Source of the DNA: Siniperca chuatsi
Taxonomy: Eukaryota; Chordata; Actinopteri; Centrarchiformes; Sinipercidae
Assembly: GCF_020085105.1 (NCBI RefSeq)
Contig: NC_058058.1
Coordinates: forward strand, 1,816,751 to 1,880,750
DNA: 64,000 bases
Direction: 5' to 3'
In this document: piece by piece, positions 11,031 to 22,699 of the stretch
Position numbering within the stretch: position 1 is the first letter of the stretch
How the letters are laid out: the number at the start of each line of letters is the position of its first letter
The notes under the pieces: generated by a model
Told to the model about the DNA's origin: nothing
Databases searched by the model: none
What the model saw: only the letters and a program-made list of their open reading frames with translations
Made by a program: the position numbers and the translations under genes

Positions 11031-12480
11031 GTAAACATTATATATTGTTGATCATATCAAACACACACCTGTTGGCTAATTTCTGGTAACAGCCGGTTGC
11101 CAGAAACCCCAGAGTGGTTAGTAGCCTACTTGTACCGGGATGGCGTAGTTCCGTCGGGTTGGTTTGTCTAATGCTGGACTGCACAATCCTGTTCACTGCA
11201 GCGATTATACACACAAAAACTATATAACAACTAAAATCATACTTGGTGATATATGCACAGTATTCGAAGATATTATTAAAATCTACTGACGCTCTGTTCT
11301 GCAGTTCTTTCATGCTATTTGATTTAATCTTGGATTTCTAAAACCGATGTCACAGATAATGATAATGATAATAATCCATGATAGTTTGGGCTGAAAGTAC
11401 AAGGGCAGGGGCATTGCATCTAAATCCTCCACTCCTCCCCCCGCACACTTTCCCTCTGCTCTCCAAGTGGCCTCCGTGCGACATATTCTGTATCGTAATA
11501 CCAAGGGCTGAGGTGAATGAAGGGAAGTGGAACTACTAATGAAATGGGTTAGGGGCTTCAATGCTTCCTTCATGTTGTATGACAGATAAACTACTTATCG
11601 GAAAGAGCGGGACTAACGACAGAAAGCTTCTTCTTACGGGCCATATCGCCCTGTACAGTTAATCAACCACAGCAAGGCAAATCGTTTAAGTGGTAGCCTT
11701 CAAAGTAAAAGCGCTAAAGCTGTGCTGAAATCTTTATTTATCAACAGCTTTTTTTGTCAGCTCTGGGTTTAAGGCTGTGTTCACACCAGCTCTGGAAAGG
11801 TCATCACCGTGGCGATAAATCTCTCTTCCATCACTGTAGAACTTTCCAGCAGGTGTCACTGTTTGTTTTGGGTTGCGTCTCTCCAAAAGTTGATTCTGTT
11901 TCAACTTTTCGCCCTGCCTAAACACACTACCCACATTCAAATGAATGGGAGGGCTGGCGTTTTCGCTGCAACGCCTGATTTGGTGTGAATTTAGCCTAAG
12001 ACTTCAGTCTGTGTACGACCCCAACAACCCCCGTCAATCAGAGGGTGGGGTGATACAAACAAACCAAGAGGAGTAGAAATGAAGTCATATGGACTGACAG
12101 GTAAATTATCCATTAGACAGTTTTGATGACATCACACTTTATCAGTGCTACATGGCCCCACGTGGAGAAATAAAATATTGGTGACTGACAGCAGGTCATG
12201 CTGGACTTTACCGAACCTGACTAACCCGTGTTAGTTCATGTTCTCTGGTGTCTTAAAGAGCTCACGAATAAGTATTTTGTTTATTCTAAGGTTGAAGAGA
12301 AGCTGGGAGATAAATTAATATTCATCTGTTAACTCAGTGGAATTGCTTCATGATGATATGCTCGTATAGTGTTATATTCACTTCAGCCACATCACCCTGC
12401 CCAAGCATTTGAACACTGCTGGGTAGTAAGGCCTTTCCTGCTCTTGTTAACAGCACACTTGGACACAGGTCATCAAGGAG
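11031..12480. other. Spacer, partly duplicated at 26400-28130; no gene
   Basis: About 11580-12180 shares stretches with 26400-26530 and 27830-28110 (acgggccatatcgccctgt, cactacccacattcaaatga, ttggtgtgaatt.agcctaag). It is therefore a second copy of the sequence flanking the LINE remnant upstream of gene 2, without the LINE. I recognise no coding sequence. Confidence 0.5.
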
Positions 12481-12499
12481 AAGTATTTATTTATTTATT

Positions 12500-13222
12500 T
12501 TTTACAAACTCTGCAGATGAATGGTTTCTTCCATGTGGGTTCTCATGTTTATGGTCAAACCTCAAACACCTTTACTACAAAATGAGCAGATGTATGGCCT
12601 CCCCTCAGTTTGGATTCTCATGTGATTTTTTGTTTTTGAACCTACGCAAACTTTTTCTCACTGAAAATATACGGTTTCTCACCTGTGTGGGTTCTCATAT
12701 GCATCACAACAAAGATTTCCATGTAAAATGTTTTCTTCTGAACTGAACAACCGTAAGTACTTTTTTCTGAGTGACACCTAATATGTTTAACTAAGGCTCG
12801 GTGCACAGTAAAATATTTACCACAAACTGAACAACTAAATGGTTTCTCCCCAGTATGGATTCTGGTCACAACTGACCAAATTGTCTCTGAGACCGAAACT
12901 AGCCTTTCTCCTGTATGAACTCTTAAGTGTGTGGTCAAAGTTGAGCTTTGTGTGAATCCTGTACCACAGATGGAACAACTGAAGGGTTTCTCCCCTGTGT
13001 GGAAAGTCAGGTGTTGTCTCAGATGTGTCTTTTGTGCAAATCTTTTAGCACAAAATGAACAACTAAAGAGTTTCTTCCCTGTGTGGATTCTCATGTGCCT
13101 CACAACATCTGTTCTCCATTTAAAGTTTTTTTTTTTACAAACTGAGCAGCTGAACCGTTTTCCTTCTGAATGAAGTCTCAAATGAGTCGTTAAGGACTTC
13201 TTCTGGGGGTATCTTTTAGATC
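12500..13222 (-). pseudogene. Decayed C2H2 zinc-finger array
   Basis: The minus-strand reading from about 13222 enters a finger exon at [17 protein letters not shown] and continues through about eight finger units. One finger has lost its cysteines ([19 protein letters not shown]), one lacks its second cysteine (YGCSVQKKTFYMEIF), and an extra residue lies in CKKKNFKWRTDVVRH. Stops and shifts break the 3' part before about 12640. The acidic linker, splice acceptor and exon 1 are absent. It is a truncated, non-functional copy lying downstream of the frameshifted gene at 13596-14884. Confidence 0.75.
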
Positions 13223-13595
13223 AAGAAAATCTTTTGAAAAGAAGAGGGATATGTACTGGCCCAAACAATGTTACAGTATGATATGTATGGATGCATTGAA
13301 CTAAAATAAAAAACAAATGTTGACCTTAGTGCTGTATAGGTGACATACAATACTTTGACAATTTAAATACAAAACAATGAACACATGTAATACCAAAAAG
13401 CACAGTGCCTGGAAAACGACAAAATAACGTGGACTCCAATAAAAAAGGAATTAAATGATCACGTGGCTTCATCTCAGCTCAAAGGATAAGATGAAGCAGA
13501 ACTTCTTTTGGAGTCTGTATCAAAGTTTTTAGCTGATCAGTGTTGAGCCAAGTCCTGCCCTCAGTACTTCAAAAAAAATGTCTCAACAAGCAGCG
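13223..13595 (-). other. 3' flank of the frameshifted zinc-finger copy
   Basis: About 13380-13590 matches the 3' flank of gene 1 (4845-5010), including taccaaaaagcacagtgcct and tgagccaagtcctgccctca. This is the 3' untranslated region of a sister gene. It contains no other feature. Confidence 0.55.
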
Positions 13596-14884
13596 TCATT
13601 TATTTCTGCTGCTCTCACCAACACACTTGTGTCTTTTGACACTATGGAGACGAGTGAATCTTTTATCACAAACACTGCAACTGAATGGTTTCTCCCCTGT
13701 GTGGACAGTCAAGTGTTGTCTCAGATTCCCATGTATTGCAAATATTTTACCACAAACTGAACAACTAAATGGTTTCTCCCCTGTATGGACAGTCAAGTGT
13801 CGTTTCAGATTTGTCTTTCGTGCAAATCTTTTACCACAAACTGAACAACTCAGTGGTTTCTCCCCTGTATGGACAGTCAAGTGTCGTTTCAGATTTGTCT
13901 TTCGTGCAAATCTTTTACCACAAACTGAACAACTCAGTGGTTTCTCCCCTGTATGGACAGTCAAGTGTTGGGTCACATGTTTCTTTAGTGCAAATCTTTT
14001 ACCACAAACTGAACAACTAAATGGTTTCTCCCCTGTATGAACAGTCAAGTGTCGTTTCAGATTTGTCTTTCGTGAGAATCTTCTACCACAAACTGAACAA
14101 CTCAATGGTTTCTCCTGTGTGACAGACAGTGTCAAATGTGTTCGCTACCACAAACAGATTTGCCTGTGTGGACAGTCAAGTGTTCGCTCAGATTTGCCTT
14201 TTGTGCAAATCTTTTAGCACAAACTGAGCAGCTGTAACGTTTTCCTTCTGAATGAAGCCTCATATGAGTTGTTAAGGAGCTCTTGTGAAGGTATCGTTTA
14301 GCACAAACTGAGCAACGAAATGGTTTCACTGCTGTTTCGATTCCATGGTGTTTCTGCAGATGTTCCTTGTGGCCAAAGCTTGTAGCACATTCAGAGGAGC
14401 TAACTAATGTTTTTCCAGTATTACAGTCCTGATCACTCACAGGTTCTGGGTTTAAACCTGACTGAGGTTCCCTGGTCTCTTCCCAATCACAACTGTCATC
14501 AGTCTCAGATTCAGAGGAGTGTGAAGTCTTGTCATGAGGAGCTGGTTGTAAAGGATTATCTGGATTAAAGTTCCTGGCTGGTTCTGGTCCTCCACAGTCC
14601 TCTCCATCAGCTTCTGGTTTCAAATGCTCTGCATCTCTGTTCTCTTCGGTTTGGCTTTGATGAAGCTGCGAGGACTGAGGTTTCTCTTCATCATCATCTT
14701 CTTCACTCTTCACAGGAGCGAATGGGAACTTGGTGATATCGGCCTCCTCCAGCCCTCGAAGCTGCTCTCCCTCCTGACTGGTCCAGAGCTCCTCCTGCTC
14801 CTCTTTAATGTGTGGCGGCTCTGGGTCCTGGTCCTGGTCCACTCCTGCTGACGGGGGGGCTCCACTCACCCTGCTGCTGGACCT
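13596..14884 (-). pseudogene. Frameshifted zinc-finger gene, exon 2
   Basis: This is a family exon 2 entered at a normal tattctccacag acceptor (exon start 14884). In the phase used by the other copies (one base carried over), translation runs EVQQQGEWSPPV and then leaves the IKEEQEELW frame, so the frame is shifted near the start around a run of seven C. A second break near 14130-14150 ends the frame after two good fingers (HTGKSVCGSEHI, stop). The downstream frame then resumes with five canonical fingers and the C-terminal [16 protein letters not shown] finger. Two adjacent fingers are identical (84-bp tandem repeat). The probable exon 1 is the 37-nt exon at 19841-19877. It is a pseudogene unless the breaks are assembly errors; a short two-finger product cannot be excluded. 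Confidence 0.65.
13777..13944 (-). repeat. Perfect 84-bp tandem duplication of one zinc finger
   Basis: Positions 13777-13860 and 13861-13944 are identical over all 84 bases, exactly one C2H2 finger plus linker ([20 protein letters not shown]). The next unit diverges after 24 bases. The lack of differences points to a recent duplication or gene conversion. Confidence 0.9.
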
Positions 14885-14929
14885 CTGTGGAGAATAATGA
14901 AATGCATACACGTTTTAGGAAACTGTAGG

Positions 14930-15740
14930 GCTTTTCACACACATTGTTAACACAGGATTAACCTAAGCCCAGGGCTATGAGATTCACACTGCACTTCTAC
15001 GAGCCCTGGGTTAGCTGTCCGTTGGAACACGTGTCTAATGTTTACAGTCTAGAATGACGTGACGGCGAAGATGTGTGATTGGGCAACAAGAATGTGATGC
15101 AAATTCCATTAGCCCTGTTTCACACTGGCACCTTTTATCGTCATGTTTAGTCTATTTTCAAGGGATAACCCTAGGCTCAAGATGGGGTTAGCCCACTTAG
15201 ACTGTTCAAGGATTGTGCCAGTTAGGGTTGGGGCGGCGTTGGCATATGACAACGTCCACAGTTAAATATCAGATGGACAATGACATCCTCACCTACTCAG
15301 TAAAAAGTAGCGTATAAGGAACAGGGCAGTGTGAGTGTCATAGAGCACGGTGACTTCACTCAGAGCAGACAGGTGTCGGCGATGAGCAGAGGGAAAGGTT
15401 AAAGTTGTCTAGTGGCAGTAAATATCCTACAGTTTGCCCATGAATAAATGCTGCAGCTCCTCAATACCCAAGACGTTCCCGTGTCTTGCTTCCCAGCTGC
15501 TGGTAAAAGTGAAGGGGGTTAGCCCCGAGGTTAGCATCAACTTCAGCCCTGGAGGAAGTCTTCCCTGCGCAGCAGGAATGGTTAACACTATGCTTAAGTT
15601 ACCTCATTAAGCAGATCATATGTTTATACATTTTTTTTAAATACTAGTCATAGTAATAAACTACTCTTATTAGCTTTAGTAACAAGATTTTACTTGCTGG
15701 GTAACGATGTTACGGTGGTAGGGGGCATATCTTATATATA
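14930..15740. other. Intron-like spacer upstream of frameshifted exon 2
   Basis: I recognise no gene or known repeat here. The stretch has unique-looking sequence with several copies of taaccc/gggtta-like words. If the 19841-19877 exon belongs to the 14884 exon, this is part of a 4.96-kb intron. Confidence 0.35.
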
Positions 15741-15744
15741 CTAC

Positions 15745-16545
15745 TGCTGCATATACTCCAGGTTTTATGTTGTGCTATCAATGATGTACGTTGTTTCATG
15801 AGACCATTTTTTGATATGTTTTATGTAGGGCTGACGTCTTCTGGTCAGTTGGTCGACTGGTTGGTTGTTTTTCTCTTTTTCAACCAAATTTTCATTGGTC
15901 AGACAATCGCTGGGGTTACTTTCATAAGGAGAAAAGTGCTTCTTGATCAGTGACATATGCAGACCTGATGTGTGTGTGTGCATTTTACTGCTTACTCAAT
16001 GAGGGCCAGCAAGGATGGATTGATACCGGCTGTCTGTGACCTGACTTCAAACTTGCAAACTTTAAGTTTTGCCATGTTTTATGTTGTTTTAGTGTTTATT
16101 TGTAGGTTAGCCTGTTGAACTTGGTGTTAGCATGTTGTGCGGCTAAGTGGCTGCTCCCACAGGCTGGCGCAATGTTGAACTAATGTTGTAATATTGAGGG
16201 ACAGTCAAGAGAAACTGTGTGAACGTTAAGCCTTAATTGAAGCCAACTAAATAATGAGTATAAGTTTATACATATAGAGTGCACTGTGGCCAATTTATTT
16301 AATCTAGGTAACGTGCAGATTTTTATTTTTTTTACCATCGACCAGTTGATTGATTGAAGAGTAAGTAGAATTTCAGTCGACCACGGTTGTATTTGGTTGA
16401 CTAAAGCCCTAGTTTAATGTATTGATTATTTTCAATGTTCATGTCTGTTATGTGTTTTACATGGGGGCAATAAAGGTAAAGTTGAAAGAAAAAAGGTTAA
16501 TCACACTATGTGTGCATTTACAAGCTGATCTTCCATGCAAATAAG
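15745..16545. repeat. Segment duplicated from the gene 1 intron (6515-6740), carrying an insertion
   Basis: The left part (tgctgcatatactccaggtt) and the right part (ttgattattttcaatgttcat, gcaaata) match 6515-6740 in order. Between them lies the hAT-like insertion at 15826-16411. The match shows that the intron was duplicated with the gene before the insertion occurred. Confidence 0.7.
15826..16411. mobile_element. hAT-like MITE with 8-bp target-site duplication
   Basis: The element begins tagggctgac and ends aaagcccta, which are inverted ends. It is flanked by gttttatg (15818-15825) and gtttaatg (16412-16419), eight bases with one mismatch. An 8-bp duplication is the hAT signature. The paralogous segment at about 6600-6650 shows the empty site. 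It is 586 bp long with no transposase, so it is non-autonomous. Confidence 0.75.
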
Positions 16546-16639
16546 ACCATCTCTTAAAATACTAGTGCCGTTTTTCTTCTCTACACAAGAAACTATGACT
16601 ATACTCAGTCACTTCGGACAGCCCATTTTAACAATTTTA

Positions 16640-16880
16640 ACAGCTCCTCTTCCTCTGCAGCCTGAGGAGGCTCAACATGGACTCCAGGCTTTTCTGCAAT
16701 TTCTACAGGTGCACCGTTGAGTATCCTGACTGGCTGCATCACTGCCTGGTATGGCAGCTGCACCGCTCTCAGGCGTAAGGCTCTACAGAGGGTAGTGAAA
16801 ACTCCTCAGCTCATCACCAGGACGAAGCTGCCATCCATGGAGGACCTCTACACCCAGTGGTCCAGGAAGAAGGCCAACAG
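16640..16880 (+). mobile_element. LINE fragment, C-terminal end (copy of 6765-7030)
   Basis: The frame gives ILTGCITAWYGSCTALRRKA and LITRTKLPSMEDLYTQ, the same post-RT region as at 6765. It stops abruptly after aggaagaaggccaacagg at about 16880, where the sister copy continues. The sister sequence resumes near 19676 (tagtctgcgttgatacatga), so about 2.8 kb has been inserted in this copy. Confidence 0.65.
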
Positions 16881-19675
16881 GCAGTGCTATAGTCAAGACC
16901 ACCTTTGTCTAGTCCAAGACCAGGACTAGTTGAGACCGAGTCAAGACTGTGTCCAAAGAGGTTGGAGTCTAAGTCAAGTGCAAGAGCATTCGATCAGCTG
17001 ATTATGTTTCTTTTTGCGTCACTATATCAGCCTCACAATACCTGTGTATTTGCCTGAGGACGACCTTCTCAGAGTCTGCAACGTCGCAAATAAAAGATAA
17101 CTACTTCATAACTACTCAGTGTGCAGGTAAATCAGATTAAAATGTGAAATCTAACATTTTCAGTCAGTAGTACAGAAAAAAACAGTGCAAATATAAACAG
17201 ACTTTATTCAAATGTGAAACATGTTTTTTTTTTAAATAAAAAAGGACACAAAACACAAAAAGGTGGACACTATTTAAAACTATAAATGTAAAAGTAAACA
17301 CATTTATTCAAATAAAATCAACAGACTGGGCCTGTGCAAGAGGTAACAGCTACGCCCAGAGAGCCGCAGAGTCCAGGGGGTGGTAACAGTGTTATGGCTA
17401 CAGATGTTATGTAACATCATAATGAACATAAAAAAATAAACTCAACATTAGCCATGACGGTCAGAGTGTTTAGGTGTAACAAAATGGGTCCTAAAGGCCA
17501 AATTCAAAAGCAGTGACACTGCCAGCTGTAAGCAGTTCACTGCGTTTGAAGGTGGTCGTTAAGGTAAATTAGTTACTGTACTAAAAAAACGTAAGATTTC
17601 CTCTAGGTGTGAAATGAACAATAGCCCAGGACTGTCCTATCTAATGTGAGGGTGATCAATCATAACACCATTTAAGCTATGAACAAATGTAGCTATAACA
17701 CTGTTGACAGATTTCCTGGCCTTGTCGAGCTTCCTGGGATTGGCACCGACCTTCCACTGGCACCTATTGGGTCACCAGTGTTTGCCCGAGTTACCTGAAT
17801 GAACTGTATTTCGTTGAGTGTTTATTTTCACCGTCTGTACATCTTTTGAGCGTAAAACGTTAACAAATTACTCTTATTAACTTTGACGACGTCTGCACTC
17901 GTTGCGTTGCTGTGCATGAAAGCTTTGCGAGTAAAAACAACAATAAACAAAAGATCGGATCGGGCTCAATAGAGCTAAATATAACCGATACCGAAAAAAA
18001 TACCTTGACTGGCCCGGATACCGATCTTTGAGATCTGGATCTCCAGAAATCCGCTCTGACACCGGCATGGACAAGTGGAGAGAGAACAGGTGGAGAGGTA
18101 TTTGGGGAAAAACCTCACGTTTCTTAATAAACTTAAACTTAACTGCTATTAACATGTAATCTATCATTTTTAACGATGTTCAAATGTATGCATAATCTGC
18201 GTAGTGGAAGATAAAGAGGCCTGTTGATGGGCTGAAAAGAACTGGATGGTAAAACTCAAGATTTACCTGGCGACCAGCCCCATGACAGTAACTTTTTAGC
18301 TTTTAAACAGCACCGGGACGAGAATACGCGCACTCGAAAGCCGACTGGCGTAACTGAACGCCTGCCTATAGCATCCAGGCGACATTATCTGCGACAGTAG
18401 CCGCGTGGCGTGCATGTTTACAGGCAGGCGGACTGCATGCACAGCGATCAGTCCGCTCTCTGCTCTGGTGAAGGGGTGCACCTGATCAGTTTATCAAACA
18501 ACCGAAAACAGGCAGCACTCGTTTCAGGTTGTAGTAGGCGACTAGCAGTAGCCTGCTTTGGTTGTCTGATCAACTGATGAAGTGCACCCCTTCACCAGGG
18601 CACATGGGAACTGAGTAGTGCTATCGAAATTGAATAATTTGAAATATGTATAAACACGTAAAAAAAAAAAAAGACCTGCGATTAACGTATTACTGTCTTT
18701 CAGACGCTGTAGCGGGCTCAGCTTTAGAGAGTAAAGATACCGTATATATATCACGGCATGTGAAACTAGACGACCTAAGGCATCAGTTGGCAAGAGAAAC
18801 TGGGTCGCTGGTTAGTCTGCATGACCCTAAGTCACTAAACTGGACATTGATCATTACATCTCTGCAATACTTGATAAAATTGTGCAATATCCTGTGTTAA
18901 TACTCCTGGGCAATATACTTAAATTCCCTATTTATTGATATTGATATTTATTCATACCTCTGTTACTGCTGTGCAATATCCTCCGTCTCATTATAAATAA
19001 GCTGCACTTAACTCGACAGCACATGCACTATTACTTTATACCGTATTATTATCATCAACCAGTAAACCCACTTGGTACTTAATTTATTTTCTGACCTGTA
19101 TTATAGTGTATTATATTTTTTTGCCTAGTGCTTCTCTTCCTGACAGCGAGCTGCTGTTTCCCCTCGGGGATCAATAAAGTATTTCTGATTCTGATTGAAC
19201 TCTCTCTCTCTGTGTGTCTTCCAAGTGTCTTTGTTCTTTTCTCATATCTGCATGGACTATTGCGGGCCTTGTTCAAATTCAACTGGCACACTTATAAGAA
19301 CGTATTGCTTTCTAAGCTGATGTCTAATTAAAATGGCACTTTAACATATAGGCCTGGGTTTTGTTATTAGTTCTGTTAGTGCACATAAGAAATATGCCTT
19401 TCAAGCTGACAGTCAATGACGGTTTTATTGAAAATTTACTATAAATACACTTCTGCGGTTCATATATTGGATTTGTTTACCTATTCATGGTTGTTCTCTC
19501 TCTCCCAGGGCCCGGCCTGCTGTCCTTTCACTACATTTACCCCGTTGAAATGTACGAAATTGCAGCGCTTGACTTATCACCTGTGAAACATCGCTAAATC
19601 GATACTGAATCACATCGAATCAAAGTCAGAATCGAATAGATTCAGGAAATCAGTGTCGAAACCCATCTCTAAGTA
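16881..19675. other. About 2.8-kb insertion into the duplicated intron; no gene
   Basis: The boundaries are set by comparison with gene 1's intron (the match stops at 16880 and resumes at about 19676). Inside, a LINE-type 3' tail is visible at about 19145-19195 on the plus strand (gatcaataaagtatttctga). Sequence at 17980-18060 resembles a hAT-like repeat (cggataccgatctttgag). No open frame has a recognisable domain. It is probably a composite of several repeats. Confidence 0.5.
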
Positions 19676-19840
19676 GTCTGCGTTGATACATGATGTCACT
19701 TTACCTTTATACTAACTTTCACTCACTGTTTACTACCTGCTTCACTGTAACTGTTTTGCAATATGACAATAAAGAACTTGAGGTCTTTTAGTGGCAGCTG
19801 GTTTTTCCAGCAGTTTAAAGTGAGAAGAAACTGTACAAAC

Positions 19841-19877
19841 CTGCTCTGTGTAACCGGACTTCAGGGTTGAAAGACAT
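19841..19877 (-). pseudogene. 37-nt zinc-finger exon 1, internally deleted form
   Basis: The ATG is at 19877 and the exon encodes MSFNPEVRLHRA plus one base, ending GAGCAG before a GT donor (19840-19839). It is base-for-base the same length as exon 1 of gene 4 (34055-34091) and equals the 193-nt exon with 156 nt (52 codons) removed. The exon itself is intact. It is called pseudogene because the only downstream finger exon on this strand (14884-13596) is frameshifted. Confidence 0.6.
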
Positions 19878-19889
19878 TTTGACAAAATC

Positions 19890-20340
19890 ACAGCAACTTT
19901 TCCTCCAGACTCACTCAGGTCGGTCCCTCTGACGCGCGCTGCGTTGCTAGGTTACGTTCGCGTCCGTCTATTTCCAGCTAGCAAGCTAGGCTAACTTCAT
20001 TAGCTCCTTAGGACTCCAGGAGATAATTCAGACGTAAAACATTTTAAAATAAAGGGGACAGCGCAAAGTCTATTCGGGCGGGTTCATTTGGACATTTTGG
20101 GTCCATGAAAAATACAGTTTGGACTCTATCGAATTTCCGTCTCCGTCTATTTCCAGCTAGCAAGCTACGCTAACTACCTTTAGCATTCTTGGCTAACAGG
20201 AGACGAGTCTGAGGGGAAACATCCCGAAAGTTCAACACGTTTATCCACACATACAGGCTCTCGTTGTTCACTCCGGTTGCATCTTGAGATAAAATACGTG
20301 GTACGTAACGGAACAAGATAGCCACGGTAAGGTTGCTGTT
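19890..20340 (-). promoter_or_regulatory. Family upstream block (second minus-strand copy)
   Basis: Same block as 8780-9300 and 33525-34050. Shared features include the words at 19970-20020 (tagcaagctaggctaactt) and tggacattttgggtccatga at about 20090. It lies directly upstream of the 37-nt exon 1 at 19841-19877. Promoter function is inferred. Confidence 0.5.
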
Positions 20341-20344
20341 GCTA

Positions 20345-20500
20345 CCGCTACTGTTGCTTCTTCTTCTTCTTTTTCTTTTTTTGTTGCTTCTTCTTCTTCT
20401 TGCGTTTTAACGGCGGTTGGCAAACCAGCGCATTAGGAGCATTACCGCCACCTTCTGCTTCGGAGTGTGGACCAGAGATTAAATCCTCCCCATTATTCCT
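20345..20500 (-). mobile_element. 3' end of an I-like LINE
   Basis: On the minus strand this reads as a gaa/aga-rich tail preceded by aacgccgttaaaa and ggtggcggtaatg-type sequence. The same arrangement closes the LINE remnant at 26515-27770 (ggcggtaatgcacaattatg then repeated gaa). The tail lies in the same orientation as the RNase H remnant at 21240-21810, possibly from one element. Confidence 0.55.
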
Positions 20501-20855
20501 GTTTGTTTGATGAAAGTTTTACAAGCTGCTCCTCTTGACAGGTTCATTAATGTTTTCATATTGAAATTGTGAATTCCAGCCCTCCTGAGATCTTCATGAA
20601 TACGTTGCCTTTCTTGCTGATAATTATTACATGATTACATGTACAACAGACTTCTCAACCTGACGCTGTTCACATAAACCAGTTGGATGCTTTCCTATTA
20701 CCTTAAGTGTTTCTATTGAGATCTAAATGACCAAGTCTATTGAAAGTGACCTCTTCTTTTCTTGACCTGCTTCTAAATGACGAATTAGGGGAGGGCAATA
20801 AGGCCCTAAGATAATATCATGATATTTCAGGGTATTTCTACTATAATGATATTCT

Positions 20856-20860
<5 letters not shown>

Positions 20861-20933
<73 letters not shown>
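20861..20933. repeat. (AT)n microsatellite
   Basis: About 73 bases of AT dinucleotide repeat, interrupted once by a C at 20920. Confidence 0.97.
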
Positions 20934-21239
20934 AGTTTGAAAGAACACATTAATACATGACCCTATTTCTAGTAGGTTACTTCTTATTTCACCATTTTAA
21001 TTCTACTTCATCCTCCACCTGACTGTCGTGTTTACTCCCAAACGACTTTAATCTGCTCGCCTTCTCTGTTCCCCACACGAGCACTCTCACACCTACACCT
21101 CTGTCTCTTCCTGTTTCTCTCTCCCTGTGTGTGTCAGCTTTTACTAAACAACGGCGTAACAGGAGACGGTCTCTCTGTGTGTTTCTCTGCAGAGCATGTG
21201 CGATTGTCAGTAGACCGCACAGGAGGGGTAAAAGCGAGG

Positions 21240-21810
21240 GGAGATTGTCCGCCAGTTAATCCATCGCGGATTGCATCGTTCTCTTGGACGGATAAAAAAA
21301 ATAAAGAAAGCCTCCTTTTATTTCAGTGGTCCGCCACTCTTCTGCTGCTTTACTCCAAGCGATTCCCTTGACCTCTGCTTTGCTTAATGGCACCCGTACA
21401 TCTAGTGCATCTTTCTGTAGTGCTTGTTTTGCTAACCTGCCCGCTTGCTCATTTCCCTTCAGACCTACATGTGCAGGAACCCACATAAACTGGATTGAAA
21501 TACCTTGTTGAAGGAGTCTGGAATGTACCTGTGACACTGATCTCCTGACCTCTTGAGGACTGAGACAGAATCTGAGCAGATTAAACCATTTCCTGATTTA
21601 TTTCCCTCTACCCAGTGCAGAGCCAAGAGTACTGCCAGCATCTCCTCTGAGGACACTCCCAGATAGTTTGATGTGCCCTTCACTATGGTAACTTTCTTTT
21701 CTGGAACTGAAAAAGCAGCTCCAGTCATCTGATATTCTGGTTGCTAGCCCAGGAGCTTTGGACCACCAGGAGGGGGTTTTCAGGCCCGGGGCGGAGGGTT
21801 TCATGTAGGA
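21240..21810 (-). mobile_element. LINE remnant with RNase H domain (I-like)
   Basis: Minus-strand frames give SSEEMLAVLLALHWVEGNKS and CSDSVSVLKR, followed after a frameshift by FMWVPAHVGLKGNEQAGRLA. The VPAHxGxxGNExAxxLAK signature is the C-terminal part of a LINE-encoded ribonuclease H. Its presence points to the I group rather than CR1/L2. At least one frameshift lies near 21470-21540, and no reverse transcriptase is attached here. An RT scrap of the same kind follows at 22365-22640. Confidence 0.75.
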
Positions 21811-22364
21811 ACTATATTTTTTTATACTGATAGATCCTGCTCACAACAAATCTGTGAATTATCTTGAGTAACCGGGTCATCAAATGTATTTTTTTGGCGC
21901 TCTGAGCATCACAAGACGAGTGCCATATAGTCCCATTATATTAAAAAAAATGCAGACATCTCTACGGCCGATATCTCCAAAACTCGGCAACTCACACCGA
22001 AACCATCTAGATGGATAAAAAGCGCTACAGGTAAGAGGAAAGATATGTATTTTTGATTTTGGGGTGAACTGTCCCTTTAAAATAAAAAAACCCTAGAAGT
22101 TTATAGATGGAATCTCACCTCAGTGATAAAACCCACGCAGGGTTGCAGCGGTACACCGGTTTCAAGGTATACCGAAAATTGACAGTTATCATTTGCTTAT
22201 CTACGGTATTAAATTCTACCACATTAGTGTTATTAAAAAAAAAATATATATATATATATTTCAAGTTTATATCAGTTTCATGTCTATCAGGACATAATAT
22301 TTTGTGAAATTATAATAAAGTATTTATTCAACCAAAGGAAAATAAAGCTTCTGTTTTTATTCCT

Positions 22365-22640
22365 TTAAGGGTCATTGTAACTGATAATAATAACAATAAT
22401 TATGTAATACGGCATAACGTGAAATTTTCTGAGACGATTATTGTACCGTAAAAATCTCATACCTTCAGAAACTCCATGGTTAGGTAGTAGGAAGTCACGT
22501 GACAACCCATTCGCCATTTCCATCATTATCATTATGCAGAATAGCTCTTTTCTATTCTGACTTGTATTACTCATATCGTATGCCTTCTCTGTATCAAAAA
22601 AGGCAGCCACTACACTTTAATGTTATTTTCTAAACATAAA
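22365..22640 (-). mobile_element. LINE reverse-transcriptase scrap (I-like)
   Basis: The minus-strand frame has AAFFDTEKAYDM, the aspartate-containing block A of a LINE reverse transcriptase. The equivalent block at about 38080 reads VFxxEKAFDV. The surrounding sequence is degenerate. It is a small, inactive piece. Confidence 0.55.
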
Positions 22641-22699
22641 GCTGGATCCATAGTATGTCTTCCTTTCTTAAAGCCACCGTGGTATTTGGATATACATCC

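Noticed and set aside
13596..14135. CRISPR-like regularly spaced repeats of about 84 bp
   Set aside because: The repeats encode C2H2 zinc fingers with HTGEKPF linkers in a eukaryotic gene, not repeats with unique spacers.
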